Positions 9,601 to 18,761 of a stretch of DNA of 64,000 nt are shown here, piece after piece; position 1 is the stretch's first letter; each line of letters opens with the position of its first letter. A program made the position numbers and the translations under genes. The notes beneath the pieces are model-generated. The model ran no database searches. It was given only the letters and a program-made list of their open reading frames with translations, and had not been told where the DNA came from. Source of the stretch: an uncultured Bacilli bacterium. Its GTDB lineage: Bacteria; Bacillota_I; Bacilli_A; RF39; UBA660. The DNA is taken from NCBI GenBank assembly GCA_949425635.1, contig CASPWD010000003.1, positions 62,001 to 126,000 of the forward strand, in the 5' to 3' direction.

Positions 9601-9602
9601 CA

Positions 9603-10259
9603 ATGGGAAAAATATCATTGGAACAAGCAGGTAAATTAAATTCAGGAGGTGGAAAATACTTTAGTCTAAAAGCTGATGAAAGTAAGCAAGTAAGATTCCT
9701 ATGGGATAGATGGGAAGAAGTTGGAAATGATTATTGTTATGGTGTACATGAAGTTAGTCATAAAACAGCAGATGGACAAATAAGATGGAATACTATTGAT
9801 TGTCCTAAAACATCTGACCCTAATGCACATTGTAAATATTGTAATGGAGAGGTAACAAATCACGATGGTAAGAGAAGTGGACAAGTAGGTAGAATAATCA
9901 TACCTTTATATAATATTGAAGAAGATTGTATTCAATATTGGAAAAAGAGTGATAAATGGGTTACAGGTACATTAAAACCAGTATTAGATGAAGCAGCAAA
10001 TATGTCAAGTATTGCAAATCAAACTTATAAAATAAAAAGAACTGGAAATGGATTAGATACTACATATTCTGTAATACCAGTCTTAAATGCTTCCGATAAT
10101 AGAACTAAAAAAGATTTTGGTGAAATAGAAGACCCATATAAACTAAATATGATTTTAAATTATGATGCTAATAATCAAGCACAAGGACAAGTACAAACAC
10201 AAAATCAACCACAACCAAGTCAAGATTATCAACCAAGAAGAACAACAGAAGTATTTTAG
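9603..10259 (+). CDS. Single-stranded DNA-binding protein, gp32-like
   Basis: Start chosen at ATG 9603, 10 bases after AAAGGAG; an upstream in-frame ATG falls inside a promoter-like motif. The 218-residue protein has the phage gp32-like layout: a basic N-terminal segment, an OB-like core with a Zn site (DCP-x8-CKYC, about residues 58-72), and a Gln/Pro-rich flexible tail ending in TTEVF. It lies between primase and polymerase. Coats single-stranded DNA at the fork and in recombination. Confidence 0.75.
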   Translation: MGKISLEQAGKLNSGGGKYFSLKADESKQVRFLWDRWEEVGNDYCYGVHEVSHKTADGQIRWNTIDCPKTSDPNAHCKYCNGEVTNHDGKRSGQVGRIIIPLYNIEEDCIQYWKKSDKWVTGTLKPVLDEAANMSSIANQTYKIKRTGNGLDTTYSVIPVLNASDNRTKKDFGEIEDPYKLNMILNYDANNQAQGQVQTQNQPQPSQDYQPRRTTEVF

Positions 10260-10275
10260 ATAGTGGGGTGTATTT

Positions 10276-12531
10276 ATGGCAGATTTGTTTAATTTAACAT
10301 CAAATCTACAAGCATCTTCTTCTGTTAGAAAAACAAAGAAAAGTGGAGGTATGGGGTTAGGAGAAAGAATAGTAGAGGCTAATGTTTTAGTTGAAAAGAG
10401 TTTAGGAAATTATAAAAAATTATGTAGAAAGATTATAACATTAGACGAACTAATCTCATATTTTGAAAATTCAGGAGATATTATTGCAATAGATACTGAA
10501 ACAATGGGATTAAATTATTTTAGCGATTATATTGTAGGTATCTCAATGAGTGACGGAGGGGATGGTGTATATATCCCTCTTAATCACTCAAGTTATGTAT
10601 ATGGTGGTAGGACTATGGGACAACTTGAGGTAAAAGATGTTGCAGAAGTATTTAAAAAATACAAAGACAGCAAAAAATGGGTTTACCATAATGGAAAGTT
10701 CGACCATAATGTATTAAAGACTGCATTTGGATATTGGATGCCTATGCAATATTGGGATACTCTTATATTTGCTCATTTATATAGAAGTAATGAAGAGCAT
10801 GGTTTGAAGTATCTATATAATAAATATATTGCAGAAGAAGACGAAGGTGTAAATAAATTTGATAAACTATTTAATGGTTTAACATTTGATTTAATTCCAA
10901 TAGATACAGCAACAATATATGCTGGTAAGGATGCTATAATGACTTATAAATTATTTGAATGGCAAAGAAGTATATTAGATACAGAATTTGCAGAATCGAA
11001 AGATTTATTTTTAAATATAGAAAATCCATTATCTTATTATGTTGCAGAAATGCAAAGAACAGGTGTTGAATATGATATGAAAGCATCTGATGAATTAAGT
11101 CAAACATTATTGGAACAACAAAAAGAAAAAGAGCAACTTGTTTATGCAGAAATAGATAAATATAAAAGTCAAATAGATGAATATAAAATAACACATCCTA
11201 AAAACCCTTTAGAAGACCCAATAAATCTAAAAAGTGAAAAACAATTAAGTACATTGTTTTATCAAATTATAGGATATAAAACAAAAGCAGGGAAAGGTAC
11301 AGGTAAAGAAATATTGTTAGAATTGAATACACCATTAACTAAAGCATTATTAGAGTTAAGAACACTAACAAAGTTAATAGATGCATTTATAGTAAGTTTA
11401 CCTGGATTTATAGAACCATCAACAGGAAGAATACATACAAATCTAAATCAAGATGGAACTGAAACTGGTAGGTTTAGTTCTAGTAAACCAAACTTACAAC
11501 AAATTCCTGCAAGAAACCCAATAGGCAAAAAGATAAGACAATTATTTAAAGCATCTGATGGTTATGTAATGATGAGTTCAGACTTTAGTCAGCAAGAACC
11601 ACGTATTTTATGTCATTTATGTAATGATGAGCATTTAAGACAGGCTTATGCTGATGGTAAGGATATATATGCTGAAATGGCATCAAAAGCATTTCATAAA
11701 TCTTATGATGAGTGTAGAGAATTCTATACTGATGAAAATGGGAATAAGATTTTAGGTGATGATGGCGAACCATTATTGAATAAAGAAGGCAAGAAAAGAA
11801 GGTCAAAAATAAAAGGTGTATTATTAGGCTTGTTATACGGAGAATCAACTGCTACTATGGCTGAAGGTGCTGGTATATCAACACAAGAGGCACAACAAAT
11901 AATTGATGATTTCTTTACTGCATATCCTAGAATACAAGAGTATATTAACAGTCAACAGAAATTAGCAAAAGAAAGAGGATATACATTAACCTTATGGGGT
12001 AGAAAAAGAATAATACCAAATATACAGAGAGATGAGTTTGAATTCTCATATAATGAGAATAGAAAGGTTGACTTTAATCCTATGTTTTGGAGCGATGATG
12101 TTGCAAGTGTAGAGGTTAAAGAAGAAACTAAACAATTTTATATTCAAAAACTACAAAATGCTAACTATACTAAAAGAATGAAAATAATAGAAAATGCAAA
12201 ATTAGCTGGAATTGATATTAGAGATAATAGAAGTTATATTGCTGAAGCAAATAGAAAAGTTGTTAATAGTATAGTGCAAGGTAGTGCAGCAGATATGAGT
12301 AAGTTAGCAATGTTAAAGATAGCAACTAATAAAGAAATGAGGGAATTAGGTTTTAGGCAATTATTCCCAGTACATGACGAAATCATAGGAGAGTGTCCTA
12401 TGGAAAATAAGGATAGGTGTGCAGAATTAATGAGCCAAATGATGATAGAGGCAGGTGCATCTAAAGTTACAGTGCCTATGAAATGTGACGTTGCAAAATT
12501 CCTAAATTGGGAAGGTGACGGTGTTAAATAA
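10276..12531 (+). CDS. polA: DNA polymerase, family A (Pol I type) with 3'-5' exonuclease
   Basis: The N-terminal exonuclease domain has Exo I DTET (73-76) and later Exo II/III segments (YHNGKFDHNVL; YAGKDAIMTYKL). The polymerase domain has motif A SSDFSQQEPR (about 435), the GRFSSSKPNLQQIP segment, a finger helix with LLYGES, and motif C HDEI (about 701). 751 aa without a 5' nuclease domain, like T7-type replicative enzymes. It is the only DNA polymerase in the window and is followed directly by a beta clamp. Confidence 0.95.
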   Translation: MADLFNLTSNLQASSSVRKTKKSGGMGLGERIVEANVLVEKSLGNYKKLCRKIITLDELISYFENSGDIIAIDTETMGLNYFSDYIVGISMSDGGDGVYIPLNHSSYVYGGRTMGQLEVKDVAEVFKKYKDSKKWVYHNGKFDHNVLKTAFGYWMPMQYWDTLIFAHLYRSNEEHGLKYLYNKYIAEEDEGVNKFDKLFNGLTFDLIPIDTATIYAGKDAIMTYKLFEWQRSILDTEFAESKDLFLNIENPLSYYVAEMQRTGVEYDMKASDELSQTLLEQQKEKEQLVYAEIDKYKSQIDEYKITHPKNPLEDPINLKSEKQLSTLFYQIIGYKTKAGKGTGKEILLELNTPLTKALLELRTLTKLIDAFIVSLPGFIEPSTGRIHTNLNQDGTETGRFSSSKPNLQQIPARNPIGKKIRQLFKASDGYVMMSSDFSQQEPRILCHLCNDEHLRQAYADGKDIYAEMASKAFHKSYDECREFYTDENGNKILGDDGEPLLNKEGKKRRSKIKGVLLGLLYGESTATMAEGAGISTQEAQQIIDDFFTAYPRIQEYINSQQKLAKERGYTLTLWGRKRIIPNIQRDEFEFSYNENRKVDFNPMFWSDDVASVEVKEETKQFYIQKLQNANYTKRMKIIENAKLAGIDIRDNRSYIAEANRKVVNSIVQGSAADMSKLAMLKIATNKEMRELGFRQLFPVHDEIIGECPMENKDRCAELMSQMMIEAGASKVTVPMKCDVAKFLNWEGDGVK

Positions 12532-12554
12532 TTTTATTATAAAGGAGAATTGTT

Positions 12555-13904
12555 ATGGAAGAAAATCAAAATTTTGGAATACCATCAGAAGATAGGGGTG
12601 TTCAAATTAATTCAGATGAAGGTGTAAGTATTACAAATAATTATAGTGAAGGTGTTACAGCACAAGCAGTTTATACTCAACCACAAGAACCTATAAATGA
12701 AGTGCAAGAAGAGGCACAAGCAGTAAACCAACCACCAGTACAAGCACAACCACAAACAATAATACAAGAAGTAACACCTATGGAAGGAAATGGGTTTAAA
12801 GTAAAAACAAGTCTTTTAAAAGAAGCTCTTAAAAAAGCAGATGTTGTAGCAAGTAAAGTAGAATTAGACCCAATTACAGAAGTAGTTATGTTTAGGGTTG
12901 TAGGGAATGTACTACAAGTAAGGTCAACAGATAGAGAAAATATTTTAACAGTTAATGTACCAGTTATTCAAGCAACAGATGGTACTATAATTACTTTAAA
13001 AATATCCGATATTAAACCATTAATAGACAGATTAAATTCAGAAGAGGTAACAGTTGTTGCAGATAATTTAGTAGCAAAAGTTAGTGTTGCATCTGGGGAA
13101 TATAATTATAATCAAGCAATAGACTTAACAACTAATTCAGTAATTGTATTACCTGATATAGATAAGGATTCAATATTGATAAATGAAACAGTTGAATTAG
13201 ATAAATCTCAATTTTTACCACATATAGAATCTGTATATCCTATTATATCTGGATTACCTAATACATCAGCATTATCAGCAATACATTTTGGAGAATTTAT
13301 ATCTGCAACAACAGGAGATAATATTGCAGTTGTTAGAGAAAATCTAACACCTTTATTTAGAACAACTGCTTTTATAAAATCTTCAACAATTAAAGATATA
13401 ATATCAATGGGAACAGATGATAAAATTCGTATTGGGTTTGGACAATTAAATGGAATTGCAACAATGTGTATATATTCAGGAGAATATAGATTATATTCAG
13501 TATTGAAGGAAGAAGAAAGTGAATACCCTATAACAGAAATAAGTGATATTCTAAATTCTAATAAAGGGACAACAATTAAACTAAATAAGGCTAGTTTATT
13601 AGGTTCAATAGATAGATTAACATTATTCTTTATATCTTCTGTTGTAAGACAAATATTAGATTTTGAGATTACTAATGGTGTATTAAAAGTGTCAAATGAA
13701 AGTAAAGCATTTGAAACATTACCAGTATCATCTACTAATAATCTTAAAATAAAATTTGATGTAAAAGATTTAGTAACTATATTAAAAGCATTAAAAACAG
13801 ATGATGTCATTATAGAACCAATAGTAAATGGGGACGAACCAGTAACACATGTTCAAATTAGTGATGGTAATAAAAATGCTTATGTTATAGGTGTTGCTAT
13901 ATAA
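12555..13904 (+). CDS. dnaN: Sliding clamp, DnaN (Pol III beta) type
   Basis: From about residue 82 (FKVKTSLLKEALKKA) the protein follows the three-domain beta clamp: VRSTDREN in domain 1, a central domain with LSAIHF, and a C-terminal domain ending in YVIGVAI. The first ~80 residues are a Gln/Glu/Pro-rich, probably disordered extension that cellular clamps lack. Works with the clamp-loader subunits at 16951-19751. Confidence 0.85.
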   Translation: MEENQNFGIPSEDRGVQINSDEGVSITNNYSEGVTAQAVYTQPQEPINEVQEEAQAVNQPPVQAQPQTIIQEVTPMEGNGFKVKTSLLKEALKKADVVASKVELDPITEVVMFRVVGNVLQVRSTDRENILTVNVPVIQATDGTIITLKISDIKPLIDRLNSEEVTVVADNLVAKVSVASGEYNYNQAIDLTTNSVIVLPDIDKDSILINETVELDKSQFLPHIESVYPIISGLPNTSALSAIHFGEFISATTGDNIAVVRENLTPLFRTTAFIKSSTIKDIISMGTDDKIRIGFGQLNGIATMCIYSGEYRLYSVLKEEESEYPITEISDILNSNKGTTIKLNKASLLGSIDRLTLFFISSVVRQILDFEITNGVLKVSNESKAFETLPVSSTNNLKIKFDVKDLVTILKALKTDDVIIEPIVNGDEPVTHVQISDGNKNAYVIGVAI

Positions 13905-13924
13905 TATAAAGGTAGGTGTGTAAA

Positions 13925-14359
13925 ATGAGTAAGGCTAAAAGAATAGGAACAGCTGCTGAAACAGCAGTTGTTAAATATATGATAGAATGTGGATATGCAG
14001 ATACAAAAAGAGTAGTATTACATGGAAATAGAGATGAGGGAGATATTCATATAGGCTGTAACAGTGAAGGTACTCCTAGTATAATTATTGAAGTAAAATC
14101 AAGAAAAAATGAATGTACTTATAAAGAAATAGATGGTTTTATGAAAGAATTAGAAGAAGAGTGTAAGAATACTTGGGGAGATATTATTGTTGATAATGAT
14201 AGAGTACCATTTTACAAAGCCTACCTTATTGTTAAAAGACCTGGAAAAGGTAAGGTTGAAGATTGGTGGTTATGTTGGTTAAACAGACCACTAAACCAAA
14301 AACCTGTAATTGTTAGGTGTAGACTTGGAGATTACTTTATGAAAAAAGAGGTAAATTAA
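13925..14359 (+). CDS. PD-(D/E)XK nuclease, resolvase-like
   Basis: Start at ATG 13925 after GGTAGGTG. A typical restriction-endonuclease-fold core is visible: GTAAE near the N-terminus (E), then EGDIHIG (D) and IIIEVKSRK (E-x-K). Such phage proteins are often Holliday junction resolvases or recombination nucleases. Its place just before RecA supports recombination or branch cleavage; substrate is inference. Confidence 0.75.
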   Translation: MSKAKRIGTAAETAVVKYMIECGYADTKRVVLHGNRDEGDIHIGCNSEGTPSIIIEVKSRKNECTYKEIDGFMKELEEECKNTWGDIIVDNDRVPFYKAYLIVKRPGKGKVEDWWLCWLNRPLNQKPVIVRCRLGDYFMKKEVN

Positions 14360-14360
14360 T

Positions 14361-14864
14361 ATGAGTAATGACAGATTTCAAATATCAGGAAAAATAGAAG
14401 AAAGAAGTCAACCTATACAAGAGGTTGTTGAAAAAATAGTAGATAAGTACTGTAAAGATTTAGATAGAATTATGGAAACAATAAAAAAATGGCTTAATGA
14501 TGAAAGTAATGCTTTGAATGACCAGGAATTAGAAGATTTAATGATTAGAATACCACTATTTTTATATGATGTTTGTTCTAGTCAGGAACTTGTAGGTTTA
14601 CAAAGCTCCATTGCAGACCAGATACATAAAGAATCATATTCAGAAGCATTTAGAATGGCAAGGGGTACTATTGCTGATAAAAATAGTGTTGCAGATTTGA
14701 ACACTAGGAGTGAGCAATTAGAAAAGATTATATTTGATAGGGCATATAAGGGAATTAAACTCAAAATAGAAATGGCAACTGAAATGTTAGCAAGCATAAA
14801 GAAGGTACAATCAGCAAGAATGCAACAATATGATATGAGTAGGTTTGCAAGTAATAGAATGTAA
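14361..14864 (+). CDS. Hypothetical helical protein next to RecA, 167 aa
   Basis: Starts two bases after the nuclease gene and ends just before RecA. Almost entirely helical, with charged heptad-like stretches. No catalytic motif. Position suggests a recombination mediator or structural helper, but that is inference only. Confidence 0.65.
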   Translation: MSNDRFQISGKIEERSQPIQEVVEKIVDKYCKDLDRIMETIKKWLNDESNALNDQELEDLMIRIPLFLYDVCSSQELVGLQSSIADQIHKESYSEAFRMARGTIADKNSVADLNTRSEQLEKIIFDRAYKGIKLKIEMATEMLASIKKVQSARMQQYDMSRFASNRM

Positions 14865-14878
14865 TAAGGAGGAATTTC

Positions 14879-15964
14879 ATGAGTAGATTAGATGACTTGA
14901 TGAAGAATGTAAACAAGAAATATGGAGAGGTAATTACAGAAGGACAAGCAGAGTTAGTTTATGATAAAATACCTTTTACTGCACCTAGACTAAATTACAT
15001 GACTTATGGTGGTTTAGTTGAAGGAAGATTTCACATGTTTGCAGGAACAGAGGGTAGTGGTAAAACCCTTACAGCATTAGATGTATGTAAAAATGCTATG
15101 GAAAAATACCCAGATAAAAAAGTATTTTATGCAGATTTAGAACAAACATTAGACCCAGTATGGGGATTAAAAAATGGTGTAGATATAAATAAATTCATAA
15201 TATTTAAACCAGATGTATGTGAAACAGAGATGGTATTAGATACTTTGGTAGAAGCAATTAAAACAGAGGAATGTAGTTTAGTAGTATTGGATAGTATTCC
15301 AACGATGGTATCAGGACAAATAATGGGTGATAGTGTAGGACAAAATAAGTATGGTGGAAATGCTCAAGCAATAGCAAGATTTTGTAATAAAGTACAGGGA
15401 TTAATTAGACGTACAAATACAACAGTATTATTTATAAACCAAGTTAGAGATGACTTAAATTCTCCTTATGGTGGATTTATAACTCCTGGAGGTAGAGCCT
15501 TGAAATTTGCATTATCAACATGGCTTGAATTTAGAAAAGGTAAATTTATAGACATAGATGGAAAAGAATTAACAAATAGTGCAGAAAATCCAGCAGGTAA
15601 TCTTGTAAATGTTACATTAAAGAAAAGTAAGGTATGTGTAAGTGATAGAAGATTAGGATATTATACTTTGAATTATGTACATGGAATCGATACTATTGCA
15701 GATTATGTTGAAATAGGTTTGCAAGTTGGTGTACTAAATCAAAAGGGTTCATTCTTTGATGTTATTGACCCAGAAACAGGTGAGGTACTTAACCCAAATA
15801 AAATACAAGGAAGAGTAAAATTGAAAGAACAACTTGCAGAACATAAAGATTGGATTGACCTTATAGATAACCAATTACAAGATAAAGAGATAGAAGATTT
15901 AATATCTAAAGCAGAATTAGATAAAGCAAATTTATATCTAAACGATTCAAAGGACACAGATTAG
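14879..15964 (+). CDS. recA: RecA/UvsX-like recombinase
   Basis: ATP-dependent strand-exchange protein. Walker A GTEGSGKT (about 57-64), Walker B-like LVVLDSI (about 137), the KYGGNAQAIARF region, FINQVRDD, and GGRALKF before the DNA-binding loop. 361 aa is a normal RecA length. AAGGAGG precedes the ATG. Co-transcribed with the polymerase and nucleases, so it serves recombination-dependent replication or repair. Confidence 0.9.
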   Translation: MSRLDDLMKNVNKKYGEVITEGQAELVYDKIPFTAPRLNYMTYGGLVEGRFHMFAGTEGSGKTLTALDVCKNAMEKYPDKKVFYADLEQTLDPVWGLKNGVDINKFIIFKPDVCETEMVLDTLVEAIKTEECSLVVLDSIPTMVSGQIMGDSVGQNKYGGNAQAIARFCNKVQGLIRRTNTTVLFINQVRDDLNSPYGGFITPGGRALKFALSTWLEFRKGKFIDIDGKELTNSAENPAGNLVNVTLKKSKVCVSDRRLGYYTLNYVHGIDTIADYVEIGLQVGVLNQKGSFFDVIDPETGEVLNPNKIQGRVKLKEQLAEHKDWIDLIDNQLQDKEIEDLISKAELDKANLYLNDSKDTD

Positions 15965-16248
15965 TGGAAACAAAAGAACAAGAGTTAGGGAGATATAAGC
16001 ATGAGGTACATTGTTATTTAGATACATTATGGCTTATATCTTCTAATAAATCACAAGCAAGAAATTCTTGGTATAATTGGTTAGCCTTGCAAATGGGTAA
16101 AGATAGAAAAGACACACATGTTTCAAAGTTTGATTTAGAAGACTGTAAATTAGCATTACATATTTTAAAGAAAAAATATATACAATTAACAGGTAAGAGA
16201 AATATATCAAAATCTCAAAAGAAGGCTATGGGAAGGAGGAAAAAGTAA
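15964..16248 (+). CDS. Small basic protein related to DUF3268-type Zn-finger proteins (C-terminal half)
   Basis: GTG start overlaps the RecA stop by one base (TAGTG). The segment around residues 33-62 (RNSWYNWLALQMG, then FDLEDCKLAL) resembles the C-terminal half of phage DUF3268 proteins; the usual N-terminal cysteine ribbon is missing. Lys/Arg-rich tail. DNA binding is likely, function unknown. Confidence 0.6.
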   Translation: METKEQELGRYKHEVHCYLDTLWLISSNKSQARNSWYNWLALQMGKDRKDTHVSKFDLEDCKLALHILKKKYIQLTGKRNISKSQKKAMGRRKK

Positions 16249-16649
16249 TGTATATTACATATAGTATATTTAGAAGTAAAAATGGTGAACACATTGATAC
16301 AAGAAAAATTAGCTTACCAATAGGAGATTTTAGACAACTGCTAAATTTAGATGGAATTATAGTATCTGTTTTGAAGAGAGATATTGAATCATTACCTATT
16401 ATTAAAAAATTTGGTACTGCTTATGTAGGAGAAACAAGATGTATTGAATTTGAGATAGTAGATGAAGATAATACAGATGCAATGAATGAAGAACAATTTA
16501 GAGAGTATTTTAAAGATATTTCAAATGTACCTCTTAAATGGTCAAAGAAGGAGAATGTTGAAAATGAAAAAGAAAGTACCAACAAGACAAGTGAGCACAA
16601 AACAAGAAAAAGCAATAGCAAAACAACTGAGAATGAAAAGAACAAGTAA
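16248..16649 (+). CDS. Hypothetical protein, 133 aa
   Basis: GGAGG before the ATG, which overlaps the previous stop. A compact N-terminal domain (about 75 residues) is followed by a highly charged tail. The last 86 bases are read in a second frame as the start of the nuclease gene at 16564. Confidence 0.65.
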   Translation: MYITYSIFRSKNGEHIDTRKISLPIGDFRQLLNLDGIIVSVLKRDIESLPIIKKFGTAYVGETRCIEFEIVDEDNTDAMNEEQFREYFKDISNVPLKWSKKENVENEKESTNKTSEHKTRKSNSKTTENEKNK

Positions 16650-16905
16650 TTCTGGTGCAACTCCCTATGATAAAGGAGACCTACAGGATGAAAGATGGGT
16701 TGTAGAGGCAAAAACTTGCATGCAACCCAAGAAATCATTCTCTATTAAAAAAGATTGGTTAGATACATTGAGAGAAGAGATGTATGCTTCAAATAAAGAT
16801 TATAGAGCACTATGTTTTGATTTTGGTGATGAGAAAGATAGGTACTATATTTTAGATGAGGGTACATTTTCTTATATAAAGGAAATACTAGATAATCAAG
16901 AATAA
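16564..16905 (+). CDS. Second PD-(D/E)XK nuclease, resolvase-like
   Basis: ATG 16564 lies after AAGGAG, within the previous gene but in another frame. Core motif: a Thr/Ser-rich loop (RTSNSGATPYDKGD), then WVVEAKT (E-x-K) and a following basic helix. 113 aa. Similar phage proteins are predicted junction or nicking nucleases. It directly precedes the clamp-loader genes. Confidence 0.7.
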   Translation: MKKKVPTRQVSTKQEKAIAKQLRMKRTSNSGATPYDKGDLQDERWVVEAKTCMQPKKSFSIKKDWLDTLREEMYASNKDYRALCFDFGDEKDRYYILDEGTFSYIKEILDNQE

Positions 16906-16917
16906 AGATGTTATAAT
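16905..16917 (+). promoter_or_regulatory. Class 2 extended -10 motif (AAGATGTTATAAT)
   Basis: Perfect copy, overlapping the end of the nuclease gene (TAAAGATG), 34 bases before the DnaX-like ATG. Could start the clamp-loader transcript separately. Confidence 0.6.
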
Positions 16918-16950
16918 TACTGATATAATAAGTTTAGGAGGCATTTTTAT

Positions 16951-17962
16951 ATGAGTAAAGAAAGCTGGGCTGTACAATATAGACCCAAGTCGTGGGATGC
17001 ATTAATTCGGACAGCCACATATTAGAAAGATATTAGAAAATCAAATACAAACAAATAATATAAAACACGCATATTTATTTTGTGGTGGTGCAGGTACAGG
17101 TAAAACAACATCAGCAAGAATAGTTGCAAATTTAATTAATGAAGGTAAAGGAAGACCTATTGAATTGGACTGTGCTAGTAAAAATGGTGTTGAGGATGTA
17201 AGGGATATTATAGAAGAAAGTAAACATAAACCTTTTGATTGTAAATATAAGATATTTATAATGGATGAATGTCACATGTTATCTACAGGTGCTAATAATG
17301 CACTGCTAAAGATATTAGAGGAACCTCCAGAGTGGGTTATCTTTATATTTTGTACTACTGACCCACAAAAGGTAATAGGAACTATTCATAGTAGGGTACA
17401 AAAACTAGCATTTAAGAAAGTAAGTGTACCAGATTTAGTATCTAATATGAAAAGAATATTAAGTAATGAAGGAATAACAACATATACAGAAGAGGCTTTA
17501 ACATATATTGCTAGATTAGCAAAAGGTGGAGTTCGTGATAGTGTTACAACATTGGAAAAATGTTATGACTATGATACAAATATAAATATTGAAAATGTTA
17601 TTACTGCTACTGCTGGTGGTGTTACAGAAGATATGCTTATGAATTTTATGAGTTTGATTTATGATAAAAAAGCAAAAGAATCGATATTAGCTTTAAATGA
17701 TATTTATATGAGTGGTATTGATATGGCTTTATTCAATAAATTATTTAAAGAGTTTATACAAGATTGTATAATATATCTTATTGTATTAAATGGGAATATA
17801 ACAACATTATCAGAGAATGCAATACAAATATTAAATAGTGGTAGATTTGATAGAGTTATTTTAGGAGATATATTACAAAGTTATAATAATAAAAATGGAA
17901 ATCTATTTTCAGATGAAATGAAAGTTATGATAGAGGGGTGGATTATAAAAGTATGTACTTAG
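16951..17962 (+). CDS. dnaX: Clamp-loader ATPase, DnaX (gamma/tau)-like, needing a +1 frameshift
   Basis: ATG 16951 with AGGAGG reads MSKESWAVQYRPKSWDALI and then hits CGG and a stop at 17023. Skipping the C at 17008 continues as GQPHIRKILENQ, exactly the DnaX-type YRPxxxxxxxGQxH start. The rest has Walker A GGAGTGKTT (about 46-54), Walker B FIMDECHM, an ALLKILEEPP segment and sensor 1 CTTD. It lacks the Zn cysteines of bacterial DnaX. Either programmed +1 shifting, a disabled gene or a base error. The ATPase domain is intact in the +1 frame. Confidence 0.85.
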
Positions 17963-18759
17963 TAGGACAAACAAAGAATTTAGATTTAATTAAAAATTGG
18001 ACTACAATGCCTAGTTTCCTTATAGTACAAGGGAATAATGATATGGGTAAAACATATTTTATAAAATATCTATGTAAAAAGTATGGTTTAGGCTATATGC
18101 TGTTGGATAATAAAGTTGATACTATTAGGAAATTAGTATCAACTACAAAACCTAATGGGAATATAGTATATCATTTTAAAGATTTCCATCTAGCAAGTTT
18201 AGGTGCTAAAAATGCTTTGTTAAAGATAACAGAGGAACCATTACAAGGTAATTATATAGCAATATCAGGTTTAAAACAAATAGATACATTAGAGAGTAGG
18301 GCAAGAATATTAAAAATGCAACCATATTCAGATAAGGAACTACATGATTTTATAGATAAATCTAGTTTAGATAAGAACATTGTTGAAAGACTTTTAAAAT
18401 ACAATTTTAGAACACCATCTACATTATTGAAGTATGGAAGTTTAGAAGATATTGACGATATACTATCATTTGCAGAATATACAGTAACAGATATACTTCA
18501 TCTAAATCAAACGGATATAAATAAGATTGCATCAAAATTTGATAGAAGCTATGAAAAAGGAAAAATAGATAAAGCATTAGTATTTGTTGAAATACTATGT
18601 AATTTATTAGAATCTCAAATGTTAAAGAAAAATTATTTATCATTTGCAGAAGAATTTAATGTACTATTCCAAGTTAAACACATGCTTAGCCAAGGTGTAA
18701 ATTTTAACAGAAGATTACTATTACAAAGTGCATTTGAAAGTTTATTATTTAAGGGGTAG
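17953..18759 (+). CDS. Clamp-loader subunit, delta-prime-like
   Basis: Start is ATG 17953 or possibly GTG 17938; both overlap the DnaX-like stop. AAA+ fold related to HolB: a loose Walker A GNNDMGKT (about 27-34), NALLKITEEP where the DnaX family has NALLKxLEEP, then ESRARIL at the SRC-type position. It is degenerate compared with the neighbour, as expected for the delta-prime stator. Opens or positions the clamp at 12555 with its neighbours. Confidence 0.7.
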   Translation: MYLVGQTKNLDLIKNWTTMPSFLIVQGNNDMGKTYFIKYLCKKYGLGYMLLDNKVDTIRKLVSTTKPNGNIVYHFKDFHLASLGAKNALLKITEEPLQGNYIAISGLKQIDTLESRARILKMQPYSDKELHDFIDKSSLDKNIVERLLKYNFRTPSTLLKYGSLEDIDDILSFAEYTVTDILHLNQTDINKIASKFDRSYEKGKIDKALVFVEILCNLLESQMLKKNYLSFAEEFNVLFQVKHMLSQGVNFNRRLLLQSAFESLLFKG

Positions 18760-18761
18760 AT

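Noticed and set aside
9510-9602. Upstream in-frame ATG extending the SSB gene by 31 codons
   Set aside because: No ribosome site; the ATG is part of a promoter-like motif and the extension resembles no SSB N-terminus.
13208-13810. A 200-codon minus-strand frame
   Set aside because: Entirely inside the sliding clamp gene, no ribosome site, Ser/Leu/Ile-rich shadow composition.
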